Origin: Clostridiales bacterium
GTDB taxonomy: Bacteria > Bacillota > Clostridia > Peptostreptococcales > Anaerovoracaceae
Assembly: GCA_009778415.1 (NCBI GenBank)
Contig: WRJV01000313.1
Location: forward strand, 1-14,897
DNA length: 14,897 nt
Direction: 5' to 3'
Both the position numbers and the translations under genes were made by a program. How positions within the stretch are numbered: the stretch's first letter is position 1; each line of letters starts with the position of its first letter. Below the pieces are notes generated by a model, which made no database searches, was not told where the DNA came from, and saw only the letters and a program-made list of their open reading frames with translations. Shown one piece after another: positions 1 to 6,335 of this stretch.

Positions 1-17
1 TATGTATATCTTAAAGG

Positions 18-45
18 ATAATCCAGTTTTTTTCAACTGGTTTAT
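18..45 (+). terminator. Terminator-like hairpin upstream of ileS
   Basis: A perfect 6-bp stem, CCAGTT (23-28) with AACTGG (35-40), encloses a T-rich loop. After one T-T mismatch it can be extended by four A-T pairs (18-21 with 42-45). A short T-rich run follows. It would suit the end of a gene lying to the left of the window, which is not visible. The stem is short and AT-rich and the T tract is broken by an A, so the call is tentative. Confidence 0.35.
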
Positions 46-76
46 TGGGGCATCCCTGCACAAATAGTAATATTCC

Positions 77-105
77 TTGACATTCCAATGCTTAACGTTT
101 AAAAT
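77..105 (+). promoter_or_regulatory. Sigma-A type promoter for ileS-rlmN
   Basis: A perfect -35 box TTGACA (77-82) is followed after 17 bases by TAAAAT (100-105), one mismatch from the -10 consensus. Transcription should start near 112, leaving a 5' leader of only about 28 bases before the ileS start at 140. That leader contains a GAGGG Shine-Dalgarno site (128-132). There is no room for a T-box leader between this promoter and the gene. Confidence 0.75.
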
Positions 106-139
106 TATTAAGTATACGCGAGAAAACGAGGGATGAAAC

Positions 140-3100
140 ATGTTTGAAAAACTATCTGAAAAACCCATAGCCGAATTCCAGATGGAACAGGCGGACGCAT
201 GGGAAAAACACGATTTGCTGGGCAAATGCGTTACTACGAGGAAAGGCAGGCCTTCCTTTATTTTTTACGAGGGGCCACCGACGGCGAACGGCCGGCCGGG
301 CATACACCACGTGATCGCCAGGACGCTAAAGGATTCTGTGTGCCGGTACAAGACCATGCAGGGGTTTGAGGTCAAACGGAAAGCCGGCTGGGACACCCAC
401 GGGCTTCCCGTGGAGATCGAGGTCGAGAAAGAGCTGGGGATGTCGGGAAAGCAGGACATCGAAAAGTACGGCATCAAGGAATTCAACGAGAAGTGCAAGG
501 AATCCGTGTTCAAATACGAAAGCATGTGGCGCGAAATGACGAAGCGGATGGGTTTCCTGATAGACATGGACCACCCGTACATAACTTTGGACAACAACTA
601 CATAGAGTCGTGCTGGTGGATTATCAGCGAATTCTTCAAGGCAGGGCTCATATACGAAGGGCACAAGATACTGCCGTATTGCCCCCGCTGCGGCACCGGG
701 CTGGCTTCCCACGAGGTAGCGCAGGGGTACAAGGAGATCAAGGTCAACACAGTCACCGCAAAATTCAAAAAGAAGGACGCTGACGAATACTTCCTTGCGT
801 GGACGACTACGCCATGGACGCTGGCCTCCAACGTCTCGCTGACGGTGGGCGCAGACATTGACTACCTGAAAGTGCGGATGCGCGAGGGCGCTTTCGACGA
901 GGGCAAGGTCTTTTACGTGGCGAAAGAACTGGCAGGCAGCGTGCTCGGCGAAGGCAAGTACGAGGAAATCGCGCAGATGAAGGGCAGCGAACTGGAATAC
1001 ATGGAATACGAGCAGCTGATGCCTTTTGTCAAAGCGGACAAGAAAGCGTTTTTTGTCACCTGCGGAGAGTACGTCACTGTGGAGGACGGGACGGGAATCG
1101 TCCACACCGCTCCTGCCTTTGGCGAAGACGACTACCAGACCGGGAAAAAGTACAGCCTCCCGGTCATGAACCCGGTGGACGACCAGGGCAAGTACACCGA
1201 CACGCCTTGGGCGGGCAGGGCTGTCACCGATGAAGCGCTGGAAGTGGACATCATCAAATGGCTTGCCGCAGAGGGCAAACTGTTTTCAAAAGAGCGGATA
1301 CTGCACAACTACCCCCATTGCTGGAGGTGCGGGACCCCGTTGATCTACTACGCAAAGCCGAGCTGGTACATAGAGATGACCAAGCTCAAGGACAACTTGG
1401 TCGAATACAACAACAACACGAACTGGTTCCCCGACTACGTGGGCGAGAAGCGCTTCGGGAACTGGCTCGAAAACGTCATCGACTGGGCAATCTCCCGCAA
1501 CAGGTACTGGGGGACGCCCATACCCATATGGAGGTGCAGCTGCGGCCGTCTCGTATGCGTCGGCAGCAGGGCTGAGCTCGCCTCGCTGGCCATTGAAGAA
1601 ATCACCGAAGGCATTGAGCTGCACAGGCCCTACGTGGACGACGTCCACCTGGCGTGCCCAGACTGCGGGAATGCCATGAGCCGGATACCGGAAGTCATGG
1701 ACTGCTGGTTCGACAGCGGCGCCATGCCGTTTGCGCAGCAGCACTACCCGTTTGAAAACAGCGAAACCTTTGACGACGAACTGTTCCCTGCGGACTTCAT
1801 ATGCGAGGGGATCGACCAGACCCGTGGGTGGTTTTATTCGCTTATCGCCATTTCTACGTTCATAAGAAAGAGGTCGCCGTACAGGAACGTGCTGGTCAAC
1901 GACCTCATCTTGGATAAAGAGGGCAAGAAGATGAGCAAGTCCAAAAACAACATGGTCGACCCCTTTGAGATGTTCGACAAATACGGAGCTGACGCGACAA
2001 GGTGGTACCTGCTCCACGTTTCTCCGGCCTGGTCTCCCACGAAGTTCGACGAGGACGGGCTGGTTGAAGTGGTCAGCAAGTTCTTTGGCACTCTTAGGAA
2101 CGTGTACAATTTCTTTGTGCTGTACTCGAACCAGGACAAAATAGACCCAAGAAACTTGGAGGTGGCTTATGATAGCAGGCCTGAACTAGACAGGTGGATA
2201 CTTTCCAAGTACAACAGGCTTGTGGCCGGCGCCAACGAAGAGATGGACAGGTACGACCATATGAAGACCGTCAGGAAAATCCAGGAGTTCGTTTCGGAGG
2301 ATTTGTCGAACTGGTACATACGGAGGGCCAGGAGGAGGTTTTGGGCCGAAGGGCTGTCTGACGACAAGAAGTCGGTCTATGCGACCACCTACGAAATACT
2401 AGTCGGCGTTTCGCTGCTCGCCGCGCCGTTCGCCCCGTTCATATCGGACGAGATTTATACGAAGCTGACTGGCGGGGAGTCGGTCCACATATCGTACTAC
2501 CCAAAAGCCGACACAGGGATGATCGACGAAAACGCAGAGCGCAGGATGGACCTTGTCAGAACCTTGGCAACACTGGGCAGGGGCACGAGGGAGAAGGAGA
2601 GGATCAAGGTGAGGCAGCCGCTTTCGGGGATATTGGTGGACGGCAAATACGAGGCTTTGATAAGCGACCTGACGCCTTTAATCATGGAAGAGCTGAACGT
2701 TAAGAACGTCATATTCGAAAAAGAGCTGGACAAGTTCATGGACTACAGCATTAAGCCCAACTTCAAAGAAGCGGGGCCGGCTTTCGGCGCCAGGATGAAG
2801 GCTTTCGCCGCAGCCCTTGCGGCAGCGCCGGCGGCGGCCCTGATAAGGGAGCTTGAGGAAAACGGCGAAACGGAGATAGCAGCCGGCGGCGACGCTTTCA
2901 CAGTCAAGAGGGAGTTCGTCGAAGTGAAGATAAGCGCCAAGGAGGGGTTTTCCGCAGCGATGGAAAACAACGTGTTCACTATACTGGACACCACCGTCAC
3001 GCCGGAGCTCAAGCAGGAAGGCTTCGCGAGGGAAGTGATCTCAAAGGTGCAGCAGCTCCGCAAGCAGAGGGACTTTGAGATGATGGACAACATCAGGATA

Positions 3101-3259
3101 TTCCTTAAGCCGGACGATGAGGTGATGGAGGCCGTGGACAGGCACAAGGAATACATAATGAAGGAAACCCTGGCGGTTGAGATACTGGTCAGGGAAGGGT
3201 TGCAGGAGTATGACGTCAACGGGCACAGGACTGGCATAGACGTAGAAAAAATACAATGA
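140..3259 (+). CDS. ileS: Isoleucyl-tRNA synthetase, IleRS2-like, with GIHH signature
   Basis: Cytoplasmic class I enzyme that charges tRNA-Ile with isoleucine and edits misactivated valine. The 1039-residue length fits IleRS2 (eukaryote-like) proteins. The ATP-binding signature lies at residues 54-57 and reads GIHH instead of HxGH, in the context PPTANGRPGIHH. The second signature KMSKS is intact at 597-601. The CP1 editing domain has the Thr-rich WTTTPWTL motif (221-228) and HTAPAFGEDDY (322-332). Several Cys pairs probably bind zinc, including C181/C184 and C394/C397, with further CxC and CxxC motifs near residue 460 and beyond 510. The anticodon-binding region begins around DRWILSKYNR. 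The start is set by GAGGG at 128-132 and by the conserved N-terminus. The stop overlaps the rlmN start (ATGA), so the two genes are probably co-transcribed and translationally coupled. The function is secure; mupirocin resistance is inferred from the motif. Confidence 0.97.
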   Translation: MFEKLSEKPIAEFQMEQADAWEKHDLLGKCVTTRKGRPSFIFYEGPPTANGRPGIHHVIARTLKDSVCRYKTMQGFEVKRKAGWDTHGLPVEIEVEKELGMSGKQDIEKYGIKEFNEKCKESVFKYESMWREMTKRMGFLIDMDHPYITLDNNYIESCWWIISEFFKAGLIYEGHKILPYCPRCGTGLASHEVAQGYKEIKVNTVTAKFKKKDADEYFLAWTTTPWTLASNVSLTVGADIDYLKVRMREGAFDEGKVFYVAKELAGSVLGEGKYEEIAQMKGSELEYMEYEQLMPFVKADKKAFFVTCGEYVTVEDGTGIVHTAPAFGEDDYQTGKKYSLPVMNPVDDQGKYTDTPWAGRAVTDEALEVDIIKWLAAEGKLFSKERILHNYPHCWRCGTPLIYYAKPSWYIEMTKLKDNLVEYNNNTNWFPDYVGEKRFGNWLENVIDWAISRNRYWGTPIPIWRCSCGRLVCVGSRAELASLAIEEITEGIELHRPYVDDVHLACPDCGNAMSRIPEVMDCWFDSGAMPFAQQHYPFENSETFDDELFPADFICEGIDQTRGWFYSLIAISTFIRKRSPYRNVLVNDLILDKEGKKMSKSKNNMVDPFEMFDKYGADATRWYLLHVSPAWSPTKFDEDGLVEVVSKFFGTLRNVYNFFVLYSNQDKIDPRNLEVAYDSRPELDRWILSKYNRLVAGANEEMDRYDHMKTVRKIQEFVSEDLSNWYIRRARRRFWAEGLSDDKKSVYATTYEILVGVSLLAAPFAPFISDEIYTKLTGGESVHISYYPKADTGMIDENAERRMDLVRTLATLGRGTREKERIKVRQPLSGILVDGKYEALISDLTPLIMEELNVKNVIFEKELDKFMDYSIKPNFKEAGPAFGARMKAFAAALAAAPAAALIRELEENGETEIAAGGDAFTVKREFVEVKISAKEGFSAAMENNVFTILDTTVTPELKQEGFAREVISKVQQLRKQRDFEMMDNIRIFLKPDDEVMEAVDRHKEYIMKETLAVEILVREGLQEYDVNGHRTGIDVEKIQ

Positions 3260-4296
3260 AAAAAGACTTGAAGGGCATGAGCCTTGCTGCCCTTGCGGAA
3301 TATTTGAAAAGCCTTGGAGAGGAAGAGTACCGCGCGAGGCAAGTTTTCAGGTGGATTTACAGAGGGGCGGATTCCTTTGACGGCATGTCCGACATCTCCG
3401 GAGCGCTCAAGGACAAACTGAAAGAAACTTCCGAAATATCCGCCATCGAAATGCTTTACTGCCAAGAGTCCCGCAGCGACGGGACGAGAAAGTATCTGTT
3501 TGGGCTATCTGACGGGAACGCCATCGAAAGCGTCTTCATGAAGCACAAGTTCGGGAACTCCATCTGCATCTCGTCCCAGGCGGGGTGCCGGATGGGGTGC
3601 GTTTTTTGCGCGTCGGGAAAAGCCGGCTTGGCCCGGAGCCTTTCCCCCGGCGAAATGGTGGACCAGATGCTGAAAGCACAGAAAGACACGGGCGAACGGA
3701 TAAGCCGCGTCGTGGTGATGGGCACGGGGGAGCCTTTCGACAATTACGGCAACTTGGCAGAATTTATCAGGGTCGTCAACGACGAGCTCGGCCTTGGCAT
3801 CGGGATGCGGAACATCACGGTGTCCACCTGCGGGGTCATTTCAGGGATACAAGCTTTTTCAACCGATTTTCCCCAAGCGAACCTAGCGGTTTCCCTTCAC
3901 GCGCCAAACGGCTCAATCCGAAAAGGGCTGATGCCGACAGCGGGAAAGCAGGATTACTACGAACTTCTATCCGCGTGCAGAGAGTACGCAAGGAAGACAG
4001 GCAGGAGGGTCACCTTTGAATACGTGCTGATTGGCGGGAAAAACGACAAAGAGCGCCACGCAGACGAGCTTGCGGCAAACTTGCGCGGCATGCTCTGCCA
4101 TGTGAACCTGATCCCTGTCAACAGCGTTTCGGGCAGGGCCCCGGCGCCCGGCGCAAATGCCAAGGCAGAACGGTTCAAAAAAAGGCTCGAAGCGGCGAGC
4201 ATCCCGGCGACTGTGAGAAGGGGGCTTGGCAGCGACATCGATGCAGCCTGCGGCCAGCTGCGGCTGTCCAAAACCAACAGCTGGGTCAGCGGATGA
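3256..4296 (+). CDS. rlmN: Dual-specificity RNA methyltransferase RlmN
   Basis: Radical SAM enzyme that adds a C2-methyl group to adenosine 2503 of 23S rRNA and adenosine 37 of certain tRNAs. The 346-residue protein carries the radical SAM CxxxCxxC cluster at C111, C115 and C118, which holds a [4Fe-4S] centre. By spacing to the E. coli enzyme, the two Cys used in the methyl-transfer cycle are C104 (in ICISSQAGC) and C332 (in DAACGQL). The GTGEPFDNY stretch and the RRGLGSDIDAACGQL tail are family hallmarks. The N-terminus is the usual helical RNA-binding domain. The start codon overlaps the ileS stop, and no clear Shine-Dalgarno site lies upstream, so translation probably depends on ribosomes finishing ileS. 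The last 11 bases overlap the oppositely oriented GGDEF gene. Confidence 0.96.
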   Translation: MKKDLKGMSLAALAEYLKSLGEEEYRARQVFRWIYRGADSFDGMSDISGALKDKLKETSEISAIEMLYCQESRSDGTRKYLFGLSDGNAIESVFMKHKFGNSICISSQAGCRMGCVFCASGKAGLARSLSPGEMVDQMLKAQKDTGERISRVVVMGTGEPFDNYGNLAEFIRVVNDELGLGIGMRNITVSTCGVISGIQAFSTDFPQANLAVSLHAPNGSIRKGLMPTAGKQDYYELLSACREYARKTGRRVTFEYVLIGGKNDKERHADELAANLRGMLCHVNLIPVNSVSGRAPAPGANAKAERFKKRLEAASIPATVRRGLGSDIDAACGQLRLSKTNSWVSG

Positions 4297-5155
4297 AGCA
4301 GACGCGGTTCCGCCCGCATCCTTTAGCCTGATAAAGCGCTTCGTCGCTGCGCTTCATGATGTCTTCATAGGATTCATCGCCTTGGCGCATGCCGCTGACG
4401 CCTACGCTGACAGTGATCTTCAAGACTTTTCCGCACTCCAGGAAAAAGTCGTTGTTTTCGATGGAACGCAAAGTCCGCGCACCTATCGCCAAAGCGTTCT
4501 CAGATGCGGCGTCCAGCAGCACGGCTACGAATTCTTCGCCGCCGTACCTTGCGAAGATGTCGGTTGAGCGGAACTGAACCTTCAGAATGTCGGCGAACTG
4601 GACCAGCACTTGATCGCCGGCCGCATGGCCGAAAGAGTCGTTTACGCGCTTGAAATAGTCGATGTCGTAGGTGAGCACGAACAGCGGCCTCTGCGTGAAC
4701 CCGCAGTTTTTGAACGAAGCGTCGAGGAACTTGCTTAGGGAAAGCCTGTTCGGGATTCTTGTGAGGCTGTCGAAATTCGCAAGGTCCTCAAGCTGGAGGG
4801 AAGTTGCGCTTAAAGTGTCTGTCATTTTATTGAAAACCTCTGAAAACTCTCCAAGGTAATCCACCTTTTGATTGTAATCGCCCTCAGTAACTCTCTGGGC
4901 CCACCAAGTCAAATGCTTGAGCTTGGACTGCAGGCCTTTCAGATGCGACAGGACAATACCCTTTGAGTAAACAGTCTTGTTCAGGTCAATCTTGTCCAGA
5001 GAGAAGCTCAGTTCGCGGATGGCGACAATTTGCTCATAGAGCCTTTGGAAATCAGGGTATTCCGACACAGCCTTTGCTATTGCCTCGCTGTCGGGCATTT
5101 TTTGATCGGTAAGCAGGCTTATTATCAAGGGTATCAGCGCCTGATCTTCATGCAT
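4286..5155 (-). CDS. Soluble GGDEF diguanylate cyclase with HAMP-like N-terminus
   Basis: A 289-residue protein predicted to make the second messenger c-di-GMP from two GTP. The C-terminal GGDEF domain (about 125-289) has an intact active site, GGEEF at 205-209, and a metal-binding Asp in TYDIDYFKRVND (near 164). It also has a product-inhibition I-site, RSTD at 196-199, exactly five residues before GGEEF. Residues about 68-120 resemble a HAMP-type helical linker (KHLTWWAQRVTEGDYNQKVD), but there is no membrane segment or signal peptide, so the protein should be cytoplasmic. I chose the ATG at 5155 because GAGGG sits 6 bases upstream. The longer open frame would run back into the V4R gene. The gene lies 32 bases after the V4R gene and is probably co-transcribed with it, so V4R may supply the input signal; that link is inference. 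Confidence 0.9.
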   Translation of the reverse strand: MHEDQALIPLIISLLTDQKMPDSEAIAKAVSEYPDFQRLYEQIVAIRELSFSLDKIDLNKTVYSKGIVLSHLKGLQSKLKHLTWWAQRVTEGDYNQKVDYLGEFSEVFNKMTDTLSATSLQLEDLANFDSLTRIPNRLSLSKFLDASFKNCGFTQRPLFVLTYDIDYFKRVNDSFGHAAGDQVLVQFADILKVQFRSTDIFARYGGEEFVAVLLDAASENALAIGARTLRSIENNDFFLECGKVLKITVSVGVSGMRQGDESYEDIMKRSDEALYQAKGCGRNRVCFIR

Positions 5156-5161
5156 ATGCGT

Positions 5162-5166
5162 CCCTC
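5162..5166 (-). promoter_or_regulatory. Ribosome binding site that fixes the GGDEF gene start
   Basis: GAGGG on the minus strand, 6 bases before the ATG at 5155. It favours the 289-residue product over the longer frame that opens at 5320. Confidence 0.7.
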
Positions 5167-5187
5167 TGTTCTTCTGTGTGCAGTGGT

Positions 5188-5700
5188 TTACGGTTTTTTC
5201 GTGATCATAAAACGGCATGTCCTGGCGCCGGTACACCAACAATCGATCTCTTTGGCAACCCACTCTTGCTGGGTGTAGCAACCAACCATTGCTGACATAA
5301 ACCCCTCGTCGTAGATGCATGTCTCATAATCCAGCTCGGGAAGGCCGGAACAATCGAGGTCTTCGTCAATTGCAACGACAACCCGCCCGTCGTCGAGCAG
5401 CGCCTCTTCGACTCTCAGAATGCCAATCTTCTTATCTTTAAACACTTCTTGCATTTTTTGCAGAAATTCATGATCAGACGAAACAGGGTGTATGTTGTGC
5501 CTGTAAAATTCCGTGCCGGCTTTATAGCCCGCAGAATAAAAGATTTTGTCTACAATTTCGCTGCCGAACTCCTCTTCCATGACGTCGCGCAGGGTAAACT
5601 GCATCAAACGGTACGTGCCAACGTCAACAAAGTTCCCCATATTGGCACGGCCATCTTCAATATTGCCCAGCAAGTCCCAGCTAAACTCGTATTTACGCAT
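5188..5700 (-). CDS. V4R-domain protein, putative small-molecule sensor
   Basis: A 170-residue protein that I assign to the V4R (4-vinyl reductase) family. These domains bind small hydrophobic or metal-linked ligands and often occur beside regulatory proteins. Supporting features are a central YSAGYKAGTEFY motif (55-66), the MVGCY helix start (138-142), and the C-terminal pattern Cys-x3-Gly-x3-Cys-x-Phe (C154, G158, C162, F164). That pattern is characteristic and may bind a metal. There are six Cys in all: 117, 128, 141, 154, 156 and 162. No membrane segment is seen. I chose the ATG at 5700 because AAGGGGGG lies 4 bases upstream; an in-frame ATG at 5727 has only a poor site. It is the first gene of a two-gene unit with the GGDEF cyclase, which suggests ligand sensing linked to c-di-GMP. 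The ligand is unknown. Confidence 0.8.
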   Translation of the reverse strand: MRKYEFSWDLLGNIEDGRANMGNFVDVGTYRLMQFTLRDVMEEEFGSEIVDKIFYSAGYKAGTEFYRHNIHPVSSDHEFLQKMQEVFKDKKIGILRVEEALLDDGRVVVAIDEDLDCSGLPELDYETCIYDEGFMSAMVGCYTQQEWVAKEIDCWCTGARTCRFMITKKP

Positions 5701-5704
5701 GGCG

Positions 5705-5712
5705 CCCCCCTT
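5705..5712 (-). promoter_or_regulatory. Ribosome binding site that fixes the V4R gene start
   Basis: AAGGGGGG on the minus strand, 4 bases before the ATG at 5700. It supports a 170-residue product over the 179-residue alternative starting at 5727. Confidence 0.65.
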
Positions 5713-5735
5713 GCCTGGTTTTTCCATGGCTGCCT

Positions 5736-5750
5736 GCGGGCATCGCCCGC
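5736..5750 (-). promoter_or_regulatory. GC-rich hairpin in the V4R 5' leader
   Basis: On the minus strand GCGGGC, a 3-base loop GAT, and GCCCGC form a perfect 6-bp stem between the predicted transcription start (about 5764) and the ribosome binding site. No T tract follows, so it is not a typical terminator. It may stabilise the mRNA or affect translation. A related hairpin occurs in the tig leader. Confidence 0.45.
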
Positions 5751-5752
5751 AT

Positions 5753-5774
5753 CAGTTAGATTACAGTTAGATTT
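5753..5774. repeat. Two tandem 11-base direct repeats over the V4R start region
   Basis: CAGTTAGATTA (5753-5763) is followed immediately by CAGTTAGATTT (5764-5774); ten of eleven bases match. The pair spans part of the V4R -10 box (5771-5776) and the predicted transcription start. A one-helical-turn tandem repeat at this place is what a repressor or other regulator site could look like, but no regulator is identified. Confidence 0.55.
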
Positions 5775-5799
5775 TAAACAAAAAATGGAGAGAAGTCAA
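5771..5799 (-). promoter_or_regulatory. Sigma-A type promoter for V4R-GGDEF
   Basis: On the minus strand TTGACT (5799-5794) is separated by exactly 17 bases from TAAAAT (5776-5771). Transcription would start near 5764, giving a leader of about 64 bases that carries a GC-rich hairpin. Confidence 0.7.
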
Positions 5800-5841
5800 T
5801 GATATGGCGAAATTTTACTGAAGATAAATATTTCTTTGTCC

Positions 5842-5870
5842 TTGCCCTTGGTTGTTTATTCGTGTATAAT
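5842..5870 (+). promoter_or_regulatory. Sigma-A type promoter for the P-loop/Nudix pair
   Basis: TTGCCC (5842-5847), a 17-base spacer and a perfect TATAAT (5865-5870). The -35 box is only fair. The start would fall near 5877, with a leader of roughly 34 bases. It diverges from the V4R promoter, and the two -35 boxes are about 42 bases apart. Confidence 0.65.
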
Positions 5871-5878
5871 ACTATACA
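5863..5878. promoter_or_regulatory. Inverted repeat TGTATA-N4-TATACA over the -10 box
   Basis: A perfect 6-base inverted repeat with a 4-base spacer covers the TATAAT box and the predicted start of the P-loop gene transcript. The form fits a dimeric repressor operator. TATAAT itself supplies part of the symmetry, so it may be partly coincidental. Confidence 0.4.
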
Positions 5879-5910
5879 ACACAATAAAATAAAAAAGGGG
5901 GCGGTTAAAT

Positions 5911-6333
5911 ATGGTTAGCCTGATCATCGGCCGAAAGGGGTCGGGAAAAACTAAACGCATAGTCGACATGGCGAACATCAGCCTAGAGACCACTGACGGC
6001 AGCATAGTTTTCATCAACAAAAACCACAGGTTGATGTACGATTTAAAATACCAGATCAGGGTTGTCTGCATGGAAGACTACGAGGGCATCACCAACAGCG
6101 ACGAATACATAGGTTTCATTTACGGGATCATAAGCTCTGACCACGACATAGAGAAAATATTTATCGACAGCATATTGAAACATGCTGATTTTGAAATATC
6201 CGATCTTCCGGAATTTCTTGGAAGGCTCAGCAAAATATCAAAAATTTACGGGCCTGACTTCATTGTGAGCATAAGCGCGGCCAAAGAGGAGATGACAGGG
6301 GTAGACTTTTCGAATTTTGACATTTTAAACTGA
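5911..6333 (+). CDS. Small P-loop NTPase of unknown function
   Basis: A 140-residue protein with a clear Walker A motif GRKGSGKT at 7-14 and a likely Walker B strand KIFID ending at D86. The residue after that Asp is Ser rather than the catalytic Glu seen in many ATPases. Another hydrophobic strand, DFIVSISA (116-123), fits the P-loop fold. There is no membrane segment. Similar short proteins are common in Clostridia, where some are labelled PilT, but this one lacks the size and motifs of a real PilT secretion ATPase, so I do not accept that name. AAAAAAGGGGG (5891-5901) is the Shine-Dalgarno region. The gene ends 2 bases before the Nudix gene, so the two are probably co-expressed. The substrate and partner are unknown; a nucleotide-binding switch or a nucleotide kinase-like role are both possible. 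Confidence 0.85.
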   Translation: MVSLIIGRKGSGKTKRIVDMANISLETTDGSIVFINKNHRLMYDLKYQIRVVCMEDYEGITNSDEYIGFIYGIISSDHDIEKIFIDSILKHADFEISDLPEFLGRLSKISKIYGPDFIVSISAAKEEMTGVDFSNFDILN

Positions 6334-6335
6334 AT

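Noticed and set aside
1..139. T-box or other riboswitch ahead of ileS
   Set aside because: No T-box specifier or antiterminator consensus is visible, and a strong promoter lies within 63 bases of the start codon.
326..1105. Long minus-strand open frame (259 codons) inside ileS
   Set aside because: It lies wholly within the well-supported ileS gene, shows no recognisable family, and is a by-product of ileS codon use.
1286..2017. Minus-strand open frame (243 codons) inside ileS
   Set aside because: Antisense to conserved synthetase motifs including KMSKS, with low-complexity Val/Arg/Pro-rich translation and no ribosome site that I trust.
5156..5320. N-terminal extension of the GGDEF protein back to 5320
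   Set aside because: It overlaps the V4R gene by more than 100 bases, and the GAGGG-ATG at 5155 is a good start.
5701..5727. Nine-residue longer V4R protein from the ATG at 5727
   Set aside because: Its ribosome site is poor and the extension covers the strong AAGGGGGG site that serves the ATG at 5700.
5911..6333. Naming the small P-loop gene as twitching motility protein PilT
   Set aside because: It is 140 residues long and lacks the Asp and His boxes and other motifs of PilT; no pilus gene is nearby.
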